In this document: in pieces, positions 34,068 to 43,034 of the stretch
Position numbering within the stretch: position 1 is the stretch's first letter
Layout of the letters: the number at the start of each line of letters is the position of its first letter
Origin: Caballeronia sordidicola
GTDB lineage: Bacteria > Pseudomonadota > Gammaproteobacteria > Burkholderiales > Burkholderiaceae
Reading direction: 5' to 3'
Length of the DNA stretch: 64,000 nt
NCBI RefSeq assembly: GCF_002220365.1
Contig: NZ_MTHB01000233.1
Coordinates: forward strand, 16,101-80,100
Position numbers and translations under genes: made by a program
The notes under the pieces: model-generated
Told to the model about the DNA's origin: nothing
Database searches by the model: none
The model's input: the letters and a program-made list of their open reading frames with translations, nothing else

Positions 34068-36035
34068 ATGTCTCTATTCAACATCCGCCGGGCCAGCGTT
34101 GGCGCGAAGTTCGCCATCCTCGCCTGCGCACTCGCGGCTACAGTCGTAGCCGGGTTTACCATTGCGGTCACGCATCTGGCCGGTCAGCAGATCGATGCGC
34201 AGGCACTCGAACGCATGGACGACGACGCTCGCTCGATCGGCACGATGATCCGCCTCTACGACAAAGCCGTCAGCGCCGAAGTCGAGCGCTACATGACGCT
34301 GTTTTCGAGCTTCCTGCCTACGGACTTCACGCTCGATGAAACGCAGAAAGTGGATATCGGTGGCGTGGCGACACCCACATTCAAGGCCGGCGACAAGCCG
34401 ATGAACCTCGATTTCTCGATCCCCGATCAATTCCTCGACCGCAGCGGCGCAATCGCCACGGTGTTCGCGCGTAGCGGCGACGATTTCGTGCGCGTAACGA
34501 CTTCGTTGAAGAAGCAGGACGGCGCACGCGCGATCGGTACGCTGCTTGACCGGAAAAGTCCGGCGTACGCGCCCATGCTGGGCGGGAGACGTTTCATCGG
34601 CATGGCAACGCTGTTCGGCAAGCAGTACATCACCGAGTACAAACCCGTCACCGATTCGTCGGGCCGCGTGATCGGCGCATTGTTTGTCGGCGTAGATGTC
34701 ACGCCCGAAGTAGCCACGCTGCAGCAGAACATTCGCGATCTGACGATCGGCCAAAATGGCTACTTCTTCGTGATCGATGCATCGAACGGGCCAAATCGCG
34801 GCAAGCTGCTCGTGCATCCGGGCCTGGGCGGTACCGCTGTCCCGCTCGCCGATGAACGCGTCGCGCCTTTCAAGCAGATGCTTGACGCGAAAGAAGGCCG
34901 TCTTTCCTTCGATGCCCCCGAGATCGCCGACGCCGCCGATCCCAAGGTGCACGGCGGAGCGAAGGAAATCGTGTTTCGCACGGTGCCGGAATGGCAATGG
35001 CTGATTGGCGGGATTGCATATCGCGACGAGTTGCTCGCGGGCGTGCGCGCCACGCGTAACCGTTTTCTGCTGATCGGGCTAGTCGTGATCGCCGCGTTCG
35101 TGGCCGTGTTGCTCTTCGCGGTAGCCCGGTTGGTGAGCCGGCCGCTAGCGGAGCTGACGCAGGCCTCCGAACGGATCGCGGCGGGCGATCTGAGCGTGCG
35201 GCTCGCGACCACGCGCGAGGACGATATCGGCCGATTGATGATCGCCATCGACGGGATTGCAACCGGTCTTGCGCGCATCGTGACGCAGGTGCGCAGCGCG
35301 TCGGCGGATATGTCGGACGGCACGGGACGGATGGCAGCGGGCAGCAGCGACATCGCGCAGCGCATCGCGACGCAAGCCAGCAGTCTCGAAGAAACGGCGG
35401 CAAGCATGGAGCAGATCACCTCGACCGTGCAACAAAACGCCGCCAACACGGCGCAGGCGGATCAGCTCGTGGCCTCGGCATCCGATGCAGCACGCGCCGG
35501 TGGCGAAGCGGTCGGCCGCGTCGTCGCGACGATGGGTGAAATCGATGCGTCCGCGCGCAAGATCTCGGACATCACGTCGGTGATCGAAGGCATCGCGTTC
35601 CAGACCAACATCCTGGCGTTGAACGCGGCAGTGGAAGCCGCGCGAGCGGGCGAGCACGGCAGGGGCTTTGCCGTGGTGGCGTCGGAGGTGCGCGGACTGG
35701 CTCAGCGCAGTGCCGCGGCGGTCAAGGAAATCGAGGCGCTGATCGCGGAATCGGTCGGCCGGGTCGCCGATGGTTACAAGATCGCCGAAGAAGCCCGCGG
35801 CACGATGATCGGGATCGTGGAGCGCGTCGCGCGGGTGAACGCGATCATTGCTGAGATCAGTGTGGCGTCGCGCGAACAATCGAGCGGCATCGAGCAGGTG
35901 AACCTTGCCGTGGCGCAGATCGGCGAAGCGACTCAGCAGAATGCGGCGCTGGTCGGCGAGGCGGAACAATCGACGGCCGGCTTGCTTGAGCAAGCCGAAC
36001 AGTTGAGCCGCGCGGTAAGCGTCTTCAGGTTGTAA
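34068..36035 (+). CDS. Methyl-accepting chemotaxis protein with Cache-type sensor
   Basis: The protein has 655 residues: first membrane helix around residues 11-35, a large periplasmic Cache-type domain to about residue 320 (NGYFFVIDASNGPNRGKLLVHP), a second helix (FLLIGLVVIAAFVAVLLFAV), a HAMP region (SRPLAELTQASERIAAGDL) and the signalling hairpin (IEGIAFQTNILALNAAVEAA). No C-terminal CheR-docking pentapeptide is visible. It sits divergent from the choline transporter, so choline or betaine are the first ligands to consider; this is inference from position. Confidence 0.9.
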   Translation: MSLFNIRRASVGAKFAILACALAATVVAGFTIAVTHLAGQQIDAQALERMDDDARSIGTMIRLYDKAVSAEVERYMTLFSSFLPTDFTLDETQKVDIGGVATPTFKAGDKPMNLDFSIPDQFLDRSGAIATVFARSGDDFVRVTTSLKKQDGARAIGTLLDRKSPAYAPMLGGRRFIGMATLFGKQYITEYKPVTDSSGRVIGALFVGVDVTPEVATLQQNIRDLTIGQNGYFFVIDASNGPNRGKLLVHPGLGGTAVPLADERVAPFKQMLDAKEGRLSFDAPEIADAADPKVHGGAKEIVFRTVPEWQWLIGGIAYRDELLAGVRATRNRFLLIGLVVIAAFVAVLLFAVARLVSRPLAELTQASERIAAGDLSVRLATTREDDIGRLMIAIDGIATGLARIVTQVRSASADMSDGTGRMAAGSSDIAQRIATQASSLEETAASMEQITSTVQQNAANTAQADQLVASASDAARAGGEAVGRVVATMGEIDASARKISDITSVIEGIAFQTNILALNAAVEAARAGEHGRGFAVVASEVRGLAQRSAAAVKEIEALIAESVGRVADGYKIAEEARGTMIGIVERVARVNAIIAEISVASREQSSGIEQVNLAVAQIGEATQQNAALVGEAEQSTAGLLEQAEQLSRAVSVFRL

Positions 36036-36110
36036 TCGCGAGCGGGGCGCAACGGCTGATTCGAACGCCAGCGCCCGGAATCGGAATAATCGCGTCGCCT
36101 CGGACCATCA

Positions 36111-36731
36111 CTAGCCCGGACGGATCATCTCGAACATTTCGCCGATACCCGCGTAGTCCCCACGGTAACCCGCACGCATGATGGGTTGCGCGGCGGCGGT
36201 ATCGAAGAGCCCGTCCTTCAGGAACTCGCGCCGGATATGCACGCCAACCACTTGCCCGAGGGCGAGCCAGTTGTTCATCGGCGTGCCGTCCAGGGACTTC
36301 AGGCGCACGATCTGCAACAACTTGCATTCGAGCGCAGCCGGCGACTCCGCCACGTGGGGCACGGCAACGTTCACACCCGGTGCTTTCGTGAGTCCCGCCA
36401 GCTCGAATTCATCGATTTCGTGGGGCACGGTTGCCGAAGTCTGGTTCATCTTCTCGGCAAGCGGCTTGCTCGCCAGATTCCATACAAATTCGCCGGTCTT
36501 TTCGATATTCGCGATGCTGTCCTTGAACCCCTCGCTCGAGAATCCGATGATGTGCGGGAACGACGCGAACGCGCCGAAAAAACTGTAGGGCGCGAGGTTC
36601 ACATGGCCGTCTGGATCACAGCTCGAAATCCAGCCGATCACCCGCGGCGCGACGATCGCCTTGAATGGATCGTGGCGTAGCTGGTGACCCTCGTCGGGAT
36701 TGTAGAAATGAACTGCATTGGTATCGCTCAT
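36111..36731 (-). CDS. Flavin-reductase-like FMN-binding protein
   Basis: A 206-residue protein of the split-barrel flavin reductase family: PFKAIVAPRVIGWISSCDPDGHVNLAPYSFFGAF is the typical FMN-binding entry, followed by KDSIANIEKTGEFVWNLA. It may bind FMN and reduce flavin or an unknown substrate. ATG overlaps the stop of the upstream hydroxyacyl-CoA dehydrogenase (ATGA at 36728-36731), so the two are translationally coupled. No dedicated oxygenase partner is nearby. Confidence 0.8.
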   Translation of the reverse strand: MSDTNAVHFYNPDEGHQLRHDPFKAIVAPRVIGWISSCDPDGHVNLAPYSFFGAFASFPHIIGFSSEGFKDSIANIEKTGEFVWNLASKPLAEKMNQTSATVPHEIDEFELAGLTKAPGVNVAVPHVAESPAALECKLLQIVRLKSLDGTPMNNWLALGQVVGVHIRREFLKDGLFDTAAAQPIMRAGYRGDYAGIGEMFEMIRPG

Positions 36732-37666
36732 GAGTGCTTTCCGGTCTTCGTTGCAGTATGGTGAATCAGGCGCTTGCGTCCTTCTTTCACGCGCGCACGG
36801 TGCGCGTCATCCCATTCGTAAAACCCTTGACCGCTGCGCACGCCCACCTGCCCTTTTTGCACGTGGTCGCGCATCAGTTGCAACACGTCTTCGTCCTTTG
36901 CCAGCTCCGGCATGAGGTGCGAGCCGATATCCAGCAACGTATCCAGCCCACCGAGATCCGCGCTTTCAAGCGGTCCGACCATGCCATATCGCCGTCCGAG
37001 TGACGCCTTCATCACGGTGTCGACCACCTCCGGCGTCGCCGCGCCCGAACGCACAATGGCAAGCGCTTCACGCAGCACGGCAAACTGCAGCCGGTTACCT
37101 ACAAAACCTGGAATGGCCTTCGTCAGCACAACCGGTTCCATGCCGATAGCCGTCATCAGTTCAGCCGTGCGGCGCGTGACGTCCGGATCGGTTTCGGTGC
37201 CCGGCACGACTTCAACCAGCGGAATGGTGTGCGGCGGATTCCAGAAATGCGCGATCACAAAACGCGACTTGTTTTGCAGCACTTGCGCGAGCAAATCGGG
37301 CGGAAAGCCGCTCGTGTTGCTGGCGAAAATAGCGTCGTTGCGCAGCAGCGGTTCGAGCGCCCTGTAGGTGCGGTTTTTCAGTTCCAGCACTTCAGGAATC
37401 GCTTCCACGATAAAACCCGCCGTGGCCACCCGCTCCAGCTGATCTGTCGTTTCAATACGCGCAAGTACGCGCTGTTTATCGGCCGCATTGAAGACGCCGG
37501 CGTCGATCAATTCGTCGAGGATCGCTTCTGCTTTGCCATGCACCGAAGCAAGCCGCGCGGCGTCTATGTCGTGAACGATGGTCGGGTAGCCGTGCAGCGC
37601 CGCTTGCGTCGCAATGCCGACGCCCATCAAGCCGCTGCCCACCACACCGATAGTGATTGGATTCAA
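36728..37666 (-). CDS. 3-hydroxyacyl-CoA dehydrogenase-family protein
   Basis: About 312 residues: N-terminal Rossmann motif IGVVGSGLMGVGIATQAALHG, catalytic region FWNPPHTIPLVEVVPG, and the C-terminal helical domain ending GQGFYEWDD. These NAD-dependent enzymes oxidise 3-hydroxyacyl-CoA or related hydroxy acids such as carnitine; the substrate here is unknown. I chose a TTG start at 37666 because GGGGAAAA precedes it and the Rossmann fold begins six residues later. The frame is open to 37810, but that extension looks non-homologous. Confidence 0.8.
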   Translation of the reverse strand: MNPITIGVVGSGLMGVGIATQAALHGYPTIVHDIDAARLASVHGKAEAILDELIDAGVFNAADKQRVLARIETTDQLERVATAGFIVEAIPEVLELKNRTYRALEPLLRNDAIFASNTSGFPPDLLAQVLQNKSRFVIAHFWNPPHTIPLVEVVPGTETDPDVTRRTAELMTAIGMEPVVLTKAIPGFVGNRLQFAVLREALAIVRSGAATPEVVDTVMKASLGRRYGMVGPLESADLGGLDTLLDIGSHLMPELAKDEDVLQLMRDHVQKGQVGVRSGQGFYEWDDAHRARVKEGRKRLIHHTATKTGKHS

Positions 37667-37870
37667 ATTTTCCCCGCAATGCTTAAATTCCGAGCTTCGA
37701 TTCGACAGCCGGTTCGAGCCCCCGCGAGACACGTCGAAGCCGTCCCATGCGACTCTCAAGGCCGCGCCACCAAAGGATAGCGCAGCGCCTCCAATCGCGC
37801 GGGGCAGCAAATTGCTTATGACTTGAATCTAATCGCGCCGGTCTAGCCCTCCAGACGAGAGCGACAAGCG

Positions 37871-37906
37871 AAAAAAAACCAGCTCCCCTTGCGGGAAGCC
37901 GGTTTT
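37871..37906 (-). terminator. Rho-independent terminator for the His-rich secreted protein gene
   Basis: On the minus strand, AAAACCGGCTTCCC pairs with GGGGAGCTGGTTTT (one or two mismatches) around a short loop and runs into TTTT. It lies 25 bases after the leftward gene that ends at 37931. Confidence 0.75.
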
Positions 37907-37930
37907 ACGACGAGGTCCTGCGACCGGCGA

Positions 37931-38224
37931 TTAGCCGTGATCGTGGCCGTGGTCGTCGTGGTGATACCCGGACGGACCGTGATCATGCGGGTGGTGGCGC
38001 ATCCATTCGTCGCGCTGCCAGTAGCGGTGGCCGTCCCAATAGCGGTCGCCATGCCAGCCGAGGTTTATCACCACGGCGGCCTGCACCATGTGCGGTTGCG
38101 CATAAGCTTGCTCGGGCACGGGTCCGTGGACCATTCCGTTATCTACCTGCGCGAACGCGGTCGTAGCGGTGAGCAGAGCGCCGCCGGTCAGCAGCACAGC
38201 CAAAATTGAGCGTGAGGTGTTCAT
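37931..38224 (-). CDS. Secreted His-rich protein
   Basis: The product is 97 residues: signal peptide MNTSRSILAVLLTGGALLTA to AFA, then a short central part (VINLGWHGDRYWDGHRYW) and a tail rich in His, Asp and Gly (HHPHDHGPSGYHHDDHGHDH). The YWDGHRYWQR-type motif is common in small Burkholderiales exported proteins of unknown role. The tail suggests metal binding in the periplasm, from composition only. It is a single-gene unit with its own terminator. Confidence 0.75.
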   Translation of the reverse strand: MNTSRSILAVLLTGGALLTATTAFAQVDNGMVHGPVPEQAYAQPHMVQAAVVINLGWHGDRYWDGHRYWQRDEWMRHHPHDHGPSGYHHDDHGHDHG

Positions 38225-38805
38225 GACTATTCTCCCTTTTAAGCTTCATTTCGTTCAAGAGGACGCGCGGTCAGCCGGAACACAAAGCTGTTGGCGGAAA
38301 TGCCGTCAGGTGCCGCGTCGTTGAAACCACTTTAGCGGGCCGTCAGGTTGCACGACGTGAGCGCTTGTAAGTGTTGGTATCAACGGTTTCAGAGCGTCCA
38401 GTGTGCCTCGAAATGGTTTAAACCGCTGATTTCATTCACCTTTACGTCTGTCTGACGAGGCGAGCTGGCACCAATTCATTTAACGCCGTGTAAGCAACCA
38501 AAATAACGAACGAAAATGAGCAACGAAAATATGAGTTCGCCGACTGGGACATGCCGAGCGTCAGGAGGGCAAAAATGGGGAATGATCTGAGAAGCATACG
38601 CCGAGCGGCGCTGGAGAGGAATGTCGCATATGAGCGACGCGATGGCCGTGGAGACAACCGTGGCAATCGGTGAAACTATAAAGCTAGAAAAACTACATAA
38701 TCCACAACAGTGAAAGCAGGCGGACCACACTACGAAAAAACCTTGTCAAGCACAAACCGACAACACTTCAGTTTTTCCTTCAGTCCGCACTGCCTTCCTG
38801 GCAGC
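38225..38805. other. Sparse region upstream of the His-rich gene
   Basis: No substantial gene is visible in 581 bases, and base composition falls to a visibly lower GC level than its neighbours. One 32-codon frame (38575-38673, plus strand) has an AGGAGG six bases before its ATG but no recognisable product; it is listed separately. A small CTGCC/GGCAG hairpin lies at 38790-38804, just past the 50-codon gene. Confidence 0.4.
38575..38673 (+). CDS. Candidate 32-residue peptide with an ideal ribosome-binding site
   Basis: AGGAGG followed by GCAAAA precedes ATG 38575. The product starts MGNDLRSIRRAALERN and is strongly basic. There is no family resemblance and no visible promoter or terminator, so the only support is the ribosome-binding site. 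It may be chance. Confidence 0.2.
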   Translation: MGNDLRSIRRAALERNVAYERRDGRGDNRGNR

Positions 38806-38958
38806 TCACAGACGAATACCCATGATCGTGCCGCGCGACTTGCGAATGCGCTCTGCTTCTTGTTGACGTGCTTGGTACGAGTAGTCTGCATCCAACGGAA
38901 GATGCGGCGATTCGAACAACGATGCGAATTTTTGCAGCAATGCGAAGAGGTAGCTCAT
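38806..38958 (-). CDS. Small 50-residue protein (DUF3563-like appearance)
   Basis: The product begins MSYLFALLQKFASLFESP and ends SRGTIMGIRL: an amphipathic N-terminal helix, then a charged Gln/Arg/Glu-rich segment. AGGAG stands six bases before ATG 38958, and TATAAT lies at 39002-39007 on the same strand, so expression looks real. The N-terminus resembles short Burkholderia proteins annotated DUF3563; this is recollection, not a search. Function unknown. Confidence 0.55.
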   Translation of the reverse strand: MSYLFALLQKFASLFESPHLPLDADYSYQARQQEAERIRKSRGTIMGIRL

Positions 38959-39376
38959 GTCAAACTCCTGGTAGGTGGTCAAGGGTTATCCCTTAGATGG
39001 CATTATAGGGTTTTCACTAGCTGATTCCTAGTGCAACGCAGCATTTCTTTGGTAGTTTTTCTACATAATTGCGTTTCCGCCACATTCGAAGATCGAAGGG
39101 GTGTCGGAAACCAGTAGGAATTACTGGATTTCCCGGGCATGACGGGACCGGAAACGCAGGGTGCGAAAACGTGCCTCCAAAAAACACCGGACACCCGATA
39201 TTTTTGGCTGGATTTGCGTCAACTTTTTGGGATTTGATTTTTGTCTTTCGAACATTGGTGCGCGACCGCCTCGCACTGCGGAACCAGTGTCCAGGAACTC
39301 AATCGCATAGCAGCGATCACGTAGGACATTGCGTAGCCACCCGATTAACGGCACCCGCCACTTGATAAGCCAGGCC
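38959..39376. promoter_or_regulatory. Control region of the 50-codon gene and upstream region of the FUSC gene
   Basis: On the minus strand a perfect TATAAT (39002-39007) stands 44 bases before the 50-codon gene, with a small palindrome AAGGG-TTAT-CCCTT (38981-38994) in the leader. No good -35 box is at the usual distance. The remainder up to 39376 is relatively A/T-rich and shows no gene I can support. Confidence 0.4.
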
Positions 39377-41512
39377 ATGTTCCGCCTTCGCAACTTTCAC
39401 CGGCAGTCTCGACAAGCGGCCAGCCGCCGTACTAAAGCATTCTCCCGAATGCTCGATTCCATTGCGCGCCACCGGCCCGTCTGGATGGTTTCGTTCGCGT
39501 TGAGCCAGGCCGATTTGTCCGAAGGGCTTAGAGCCGCATTCGCGTCGACCGCCATGCTGCTCCTAGGCAACCTGTTGCACATGCCCGAGTTCTCGTGGGC
39601 TGCCATCGGCGCGTTCTGGACCTGTCTCGCCGATGCCGCCGGCTCGAACCGCATGCGATTCGCGTCCATGACGGGTTTCGCGGTGCTGTCGACCGTTTGC
39701 GGCGGACTGACCGCGTACGCGTCCGGCGTGGGTATCGTGGCCGCGGCCGTCGCCGTTCTGGTCTTTTCGTTTCTCGGCGCGCTGGGGCGCGTGTGGGGCG
39801 CTGCGGCCGCGCAGGTTTCCATTCTTGCGGCGACTGCCTGCGTAGTCATGGTGGACCGGCCCATCCATGGATCACGCGGCGAGTTGCGCTTCCTCGCGCT
39901 CTACTTCGTAGGCTGCCTGTTTGCAACGGCGCTCAGCTTTACCGTCTGGCGGATACACCCGTTCGGCGCGAGCCGCGCGGCCATGCGATCGGCGTGTGCG
40001 AGCCTCGCGGACATCGCAGGTGACGGCGCACGGTTGCTCAAACGAGAGCGTGCGGGCTTCGGGGAATGGGCCTCGCATGCTTCACGTTTTCGGGGCAAGG
40101 CGCGCAGTAGCATTGAATTGGCGCGCAAGGCACTCGCACGCGTGCCGTCATCGAAGACAGACCGGCGGGACACGTACAACATGCTGCTGCTCGCGCTCGC
40201 CGACAGCGAGCGGATCTTCGCGTACCTCATTGCCGTCACCGATGCCTGCGAGCGCGGCCATCATCGCCTGCCCAATCTGCCGCGCGCGGTGCGTGTGCTC
40301 GATGCGTTCGCCGAAGTCCTCGCGCGGCTCGCACGGGCCATTGCCGATAAACCCTGGGAGCCGCCCACCGCATTGCGCGACCGGTTGCAGGCGCTCGCCC
40401 GCCAGCTTGAAGTGGCGTTAGGCGAAACCGTGTCGCTGCGCTTTGATGTCGACTTCAGCGAGCTCGAATCCCCGGCTCAGCGACACGCAACCGTATGGTC
40501 GGCTGCGCTCAAAACCTTGAAGCGTGGCGTGGAAACCTTGAGGGCGAACGCATCGACGCAATCGATAGGCGCGCGCCATGCCGCTCGCGTCGGCGTGGCC
40601 GCAACCGCTGCCTTCCTGACCGTCAGGCTGCTCCATCTGCCCTTCGGGTATTGGGCAACAATGGCAACGCTCCTCATCCTGCAACCGTCCATTGCGACTA
40701 GCTGGCCGCGCAGCATCGAGCGTGCGGCGGGGAGCATCGTCGGCGGATTGCTGGCGGCTGCGATCGGCTTGGTCGTTCATTCGCCGATAGCGATCTCGCT
40801 GGTGGTGTTCCCGCTGGTGTGCGCGACGATGGCCCTGCGTCCTGTCAGCTACAGCTTGTTCGTGCTGTTCATCACCCCGGCCTTCGTGCTGGTCGCCGAC
40901 TTTGCAGCGCCGGGCGGCGCCGAGCTTGCGTACGCCGTCACGCGGTTGGAGAACAATGTGTTCGGCTGCGTGATTGCGTTGCTCGCGACATTTCTTCTCT
41001 GGCCAAGCCGCGAGCCCAGCAGCTTCAACGACCGGTTGGCGAAGGCCGTGTCCGCGAACCTTGGATACCTTGCTGCATCGCTGGGACGTGGCGAAGACAG
41101 CGAGATCGAACTGGAACGGCTACGGCGCGCAGCGGGGTTGGCGAGCAATAACGCGGAAGAGGTGCTGGCTCGATTGAGGCTGGAAAAACTCGATACGAGT
41201 CACCGCGACCGAACCGGTTCGACCGCCCTCGCCTTGTTGCGACGTGTGGCGGGCACTGCGACCCGGGCTCGTTTTGGCCGCGCGGGCACCGCGCCGAACC
41301 GGGACCTCGCAGCATGGGTTGAGAGTGTCGGCAAGGGCGTCGAGGGGCGGATCGGGAGTGATGCGAGCAGCACTGGCATCGATGCTCAGGAGGTCTTTCC
41401 CAAGCACGGTCTTTCGTTGCTTGAAGCCGATGCCGTAAATCAGGTCGTGCTGCTGCGCCGGTTGCTGACGGAACACGCCGAAGGTCTCAGTATGAGCGAG
41501 CGCTCGCACTGA
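39377..41512 (+). CDS. FUSC-family inner membrane protein (aromatic acid/fusaric acid exporter type)
   Basis: About 711 residues with the two-block layout of the FUSC/YccS family. A first membrane cluster (LRAAFASTAMLLLGNLLHMPEFSWAAIGAFW) precedes a long cytoplasmic segment of about 250 residues. A second cluster then repeats the pattern (FLTVRLLHLPFGYWATMATLLILQPS) and is followed by a cytoplasmic tail. Such proteins export aromatic carboxylic acids, often with an HlyD partner; none is adjacent here. ATG 39377 is the best guess; 39449 is an alternative. Confidence 0.82.
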   Translation: MFRLRNFHRQSRQAASRRTKAFSRMLDSIARHRPVWMVSFALSQADLSEGLRAAFASTAMLLLGNLLHMPEFSWAAIGAFWTCLADAAGSNRMRFASMTGFAVLSTVCGGLTAYASGVGIVAAAVAVLVFSFLGALGRVWGAAAAQVSILAATACVVMVDRPIHGSRGELRFLALYFVGCLFATALSFTVWRIHPFGASRAAMRSACASLADIAGDGARLLKRERAGFGEWASHASRFRGKARSSIELARKALARVPSSKTDRRDTYNMLLLALADSERIFAYLIAVTDACERGHHRLPNLPRAVRVLDAFAEVLARLARAIADKPWEPPTALRDRLQALARQLEVALGETVSLRFDVDFSELESPAQRHATVWSAALKTLKRGVETLRANASTQSIGARHAARVGVAATAAFLTVRLLHLPFGYWATMATLLILQPSIATSWPRSIERAAGSIVGGLLAAAIGLVVHSPIAISLVVFPLVCATMALRPVSYSLFVLFITPAFVLVADFAAPGGAELAYAVTRLENNVFGCVIALLATFLLWPSREPSSFNDRLAKAVSANLGYLAASLGRGEDSEIELERLRRAAGLASNNAEEVLARLRLEKLDTSHRDRTGSTALALLRRVAGTATRARFGRAGTAPNRDLAAWVESVGKGVEGRIGSDASSTGIDAQEVFPKHGLSLLEADAVNQVVLLRRLLTEHAEGLSMSERSH

Positions 41513-41579
41513 GCCGTGCCTCTGCCGTCAGCCCCGGTGCAAACGCAACACACACGTTGTTGGCGGCAAAATTGCGGCG

Positions 41580-41605
41580 AAGCGCCAGAACGAAAATGCT
41601 GGCGC
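41580..41605. terminator. Possible hairpin terminator between convergent FUSC and DUF3100 genes
   Basis: AGCGCCAG (41580-41587) and CTGGCGCT (41598-41605) form a perfect eight-base stem with a ten-base loop between two convergent genes. There is no T run, so termination is only suggested. Confidence 0.35.
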
Positions 41606-41623
41606 TATCGAAACGCCGCTGTC

Positions 41624-42979
41624 CTACACGTGGAAAATCTGAGCCACGAGCGAAGCACCAAGAAACGTCCCGGCATTCGCCACAAACGACACCAGCACGA
41701 TCCGCCAGCCGAGCCGACGAAACGCCGGAATATCCTTGGCGATGGACAATCCCGCGAAGGTCAGCATGGGTGTTGTTATGCCGAGGAAATCGTTCTGCGC
41801 GCTATACGTCGATATCTGCGATGCCCAGGGACACAGCGGCGATGTCATGAACATGGCGACAATCGACACCCAGCAGACCGCCGGAATCTTGCGTCCGGTC
41901 ACCGTATAGATCGCATCGCCGATAATCGTCGCCAGCACCATGATCAGCATGCCCGGAAGCCCCATGAACGGCGTGGTGCCGTGGGTAATCCAGTCGCAAC
42001 CCAGCGCGAACACGGCGGTGACGCCCCACGCGAGCAGCTTGCCGCGATAGCCCAGTTGAGGCGCGCCCGTTTCCACATCGCTCAGTTTCGGACGGGACTT
42101 TTCTATCACCTCGGATGCATCCGATGCCTTGCTTGTCCGGCCGATCAAAGGCTCAAGCAGGCGATATCCCCACACGGCTATCGGCAGCGAAATAAACAGC
42201 GTGAAATACGTGCCGATCGTCGTCGTGATGAGGTTGCTGGCCGCAGCGAATGTCAGGACCGTCTTTGCCATTTCGGGTGTTTGCTGTGCCGCGATCGCAC
42301 CGGAGGCAGCGGCCATCATGCTGCCGGAGCCCACGCCTGAACCCATGGCGAGCGCCAGGGGATGAAAGATGTTCAGGCTTGCCACGAAGCCCGCCAGGAT
42401 CGCAATAAAAACCGCGCCGAATACAGTGCCCGTCAAGTATTCAGCCAGCACGCCACGCCCTTCAGGAGAGTCCATGCCGTACTTCTCGCCGATGATCGCG
42501 AGGCTCGGCTCGCGGCCAACCGAGAACGTCGCGCCGATCGCTTCTCGCTTGATACCAAGCAACAGTGCGAGCGGAAGTCCCAGCAAGATCGTGCCGACAA
42601 AATGCCCCAGCTCCTGAAACGCCAGCGCCCAGCCCGCAGCGGCGAGCTTCGGCAACGCGCCGCCGACCATCAGACCGAGCTTGGCGACGAAGAGCAAAAG
42701 CGCAGGCTGCAAGATGGCTGCGGCAAGGAACTGGGTCTTCACGTCGAGCCGCGCAGCACTTCTCCACCGTTCACTTGCCAATCCCACGGCGGCGCCCAAC
42801 AGCAGCGCCCAGATCATCGGCAGCAGAACGACTTTTCCCGGTCCGACCTTGAACGTGAACGAGCCAATGAACTCGGCGATAAGCAGGATGATCGCCGCAT
42901 AGAGAAACAGCTTTGCGCTCCTTAATCCACCACTACCGGCACCACTACCCCGTTGCTGCGCGGCCAACGTACTTTCCAT
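41624..42979 (-). CDS. DUF3100-family multi-pass membrane protein (putative transporter)
   Basis: A 451-residue hydrophobic protein with roughly ten to twelve membrane segments, starting MESTLAAQQRG and including GSGVGSGSMMAAASGAIAA and TTIGTYFTLFISLPIAVWGY. I recognise it as the DUF3100 type, whose function is not established; a carboxylate transporter is plausible. ATG 42979 follows GGGAG; the open frame to 43120 overlaps the aldehyde dehydrogenase end. It is last in a three-gene leftward run with two dehydrogenases under a LysR-type palindrome. Confidence 0.78.
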   Translation of the reverse strand: MESTLAAQQRGSGAGSGGLRSAKLFLYAAIILLIAEFIGSFTFKVGPGKVVLLPMIWALLLGAAVGLASERWRSAARLDVKTQFLAAAILQPALLLFVAKLGLMVGGALPKLAAAGWALAFQELGHFVGTILLGLPLALLLGIKREAIGATFSVGREPSLAIIGEKYGMDSPEGRGVLAEYLTGTVFGAVFIAILAGFVASLNIFHPLALAMGSGVGSGSMMAAASGAIAAQQTPEMAKTVLTFAAASNLITTTIGTYFTLFISLPIAVWGYRLLEPLIGRTSKASDASEVIEKSRPKLSDVETGAPQLGYRGKLLAWGVTAVFALGCDWITHGTTPFMGLPGMLIMVLATIIGDAIYTVTGRKIPAVCWVSIVAMFMTSPLCPWASQISTYSAQNDFLGITTPMLTFAGLSIAKDIPAFRRLGWRIVLVSFVANAGTFLGASLVAQIFHV

Positions 42980-43034
42980 TGTTATCTCCCGATTGCCCTC
43001 TCGCGTTTTATCGGCAGCGAGAGGACATGTTGGT

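Noticed and set aside
36728..37810. Assignment of the hydroxyacyl-CoA dehydrogenase as carnitine dehydrogenase
   Set aside because: It would suit the quaternary-amine context, but the N-terminal and active-site text do not resemble the carnitine dehydrogenase sequence I recall, so only the family is given.
38442..38730. Overlapping leftward frames of 74-84 codons in the sparse region
   Set aside because: No ribosome-binding sites, irregular composition and no motifs; they overlap each other and the stronger 32-codon candidate on the other strand.
39121..39393. A 90-codon leftward frame with a faint integrase-like look (RVPLIGWLRNVLRDRCYAIE)
   Set aside because: No catalytic residues, no ribosome-binding site, and no flanking repeats or att-like sites; nothing else nearby is mobile.
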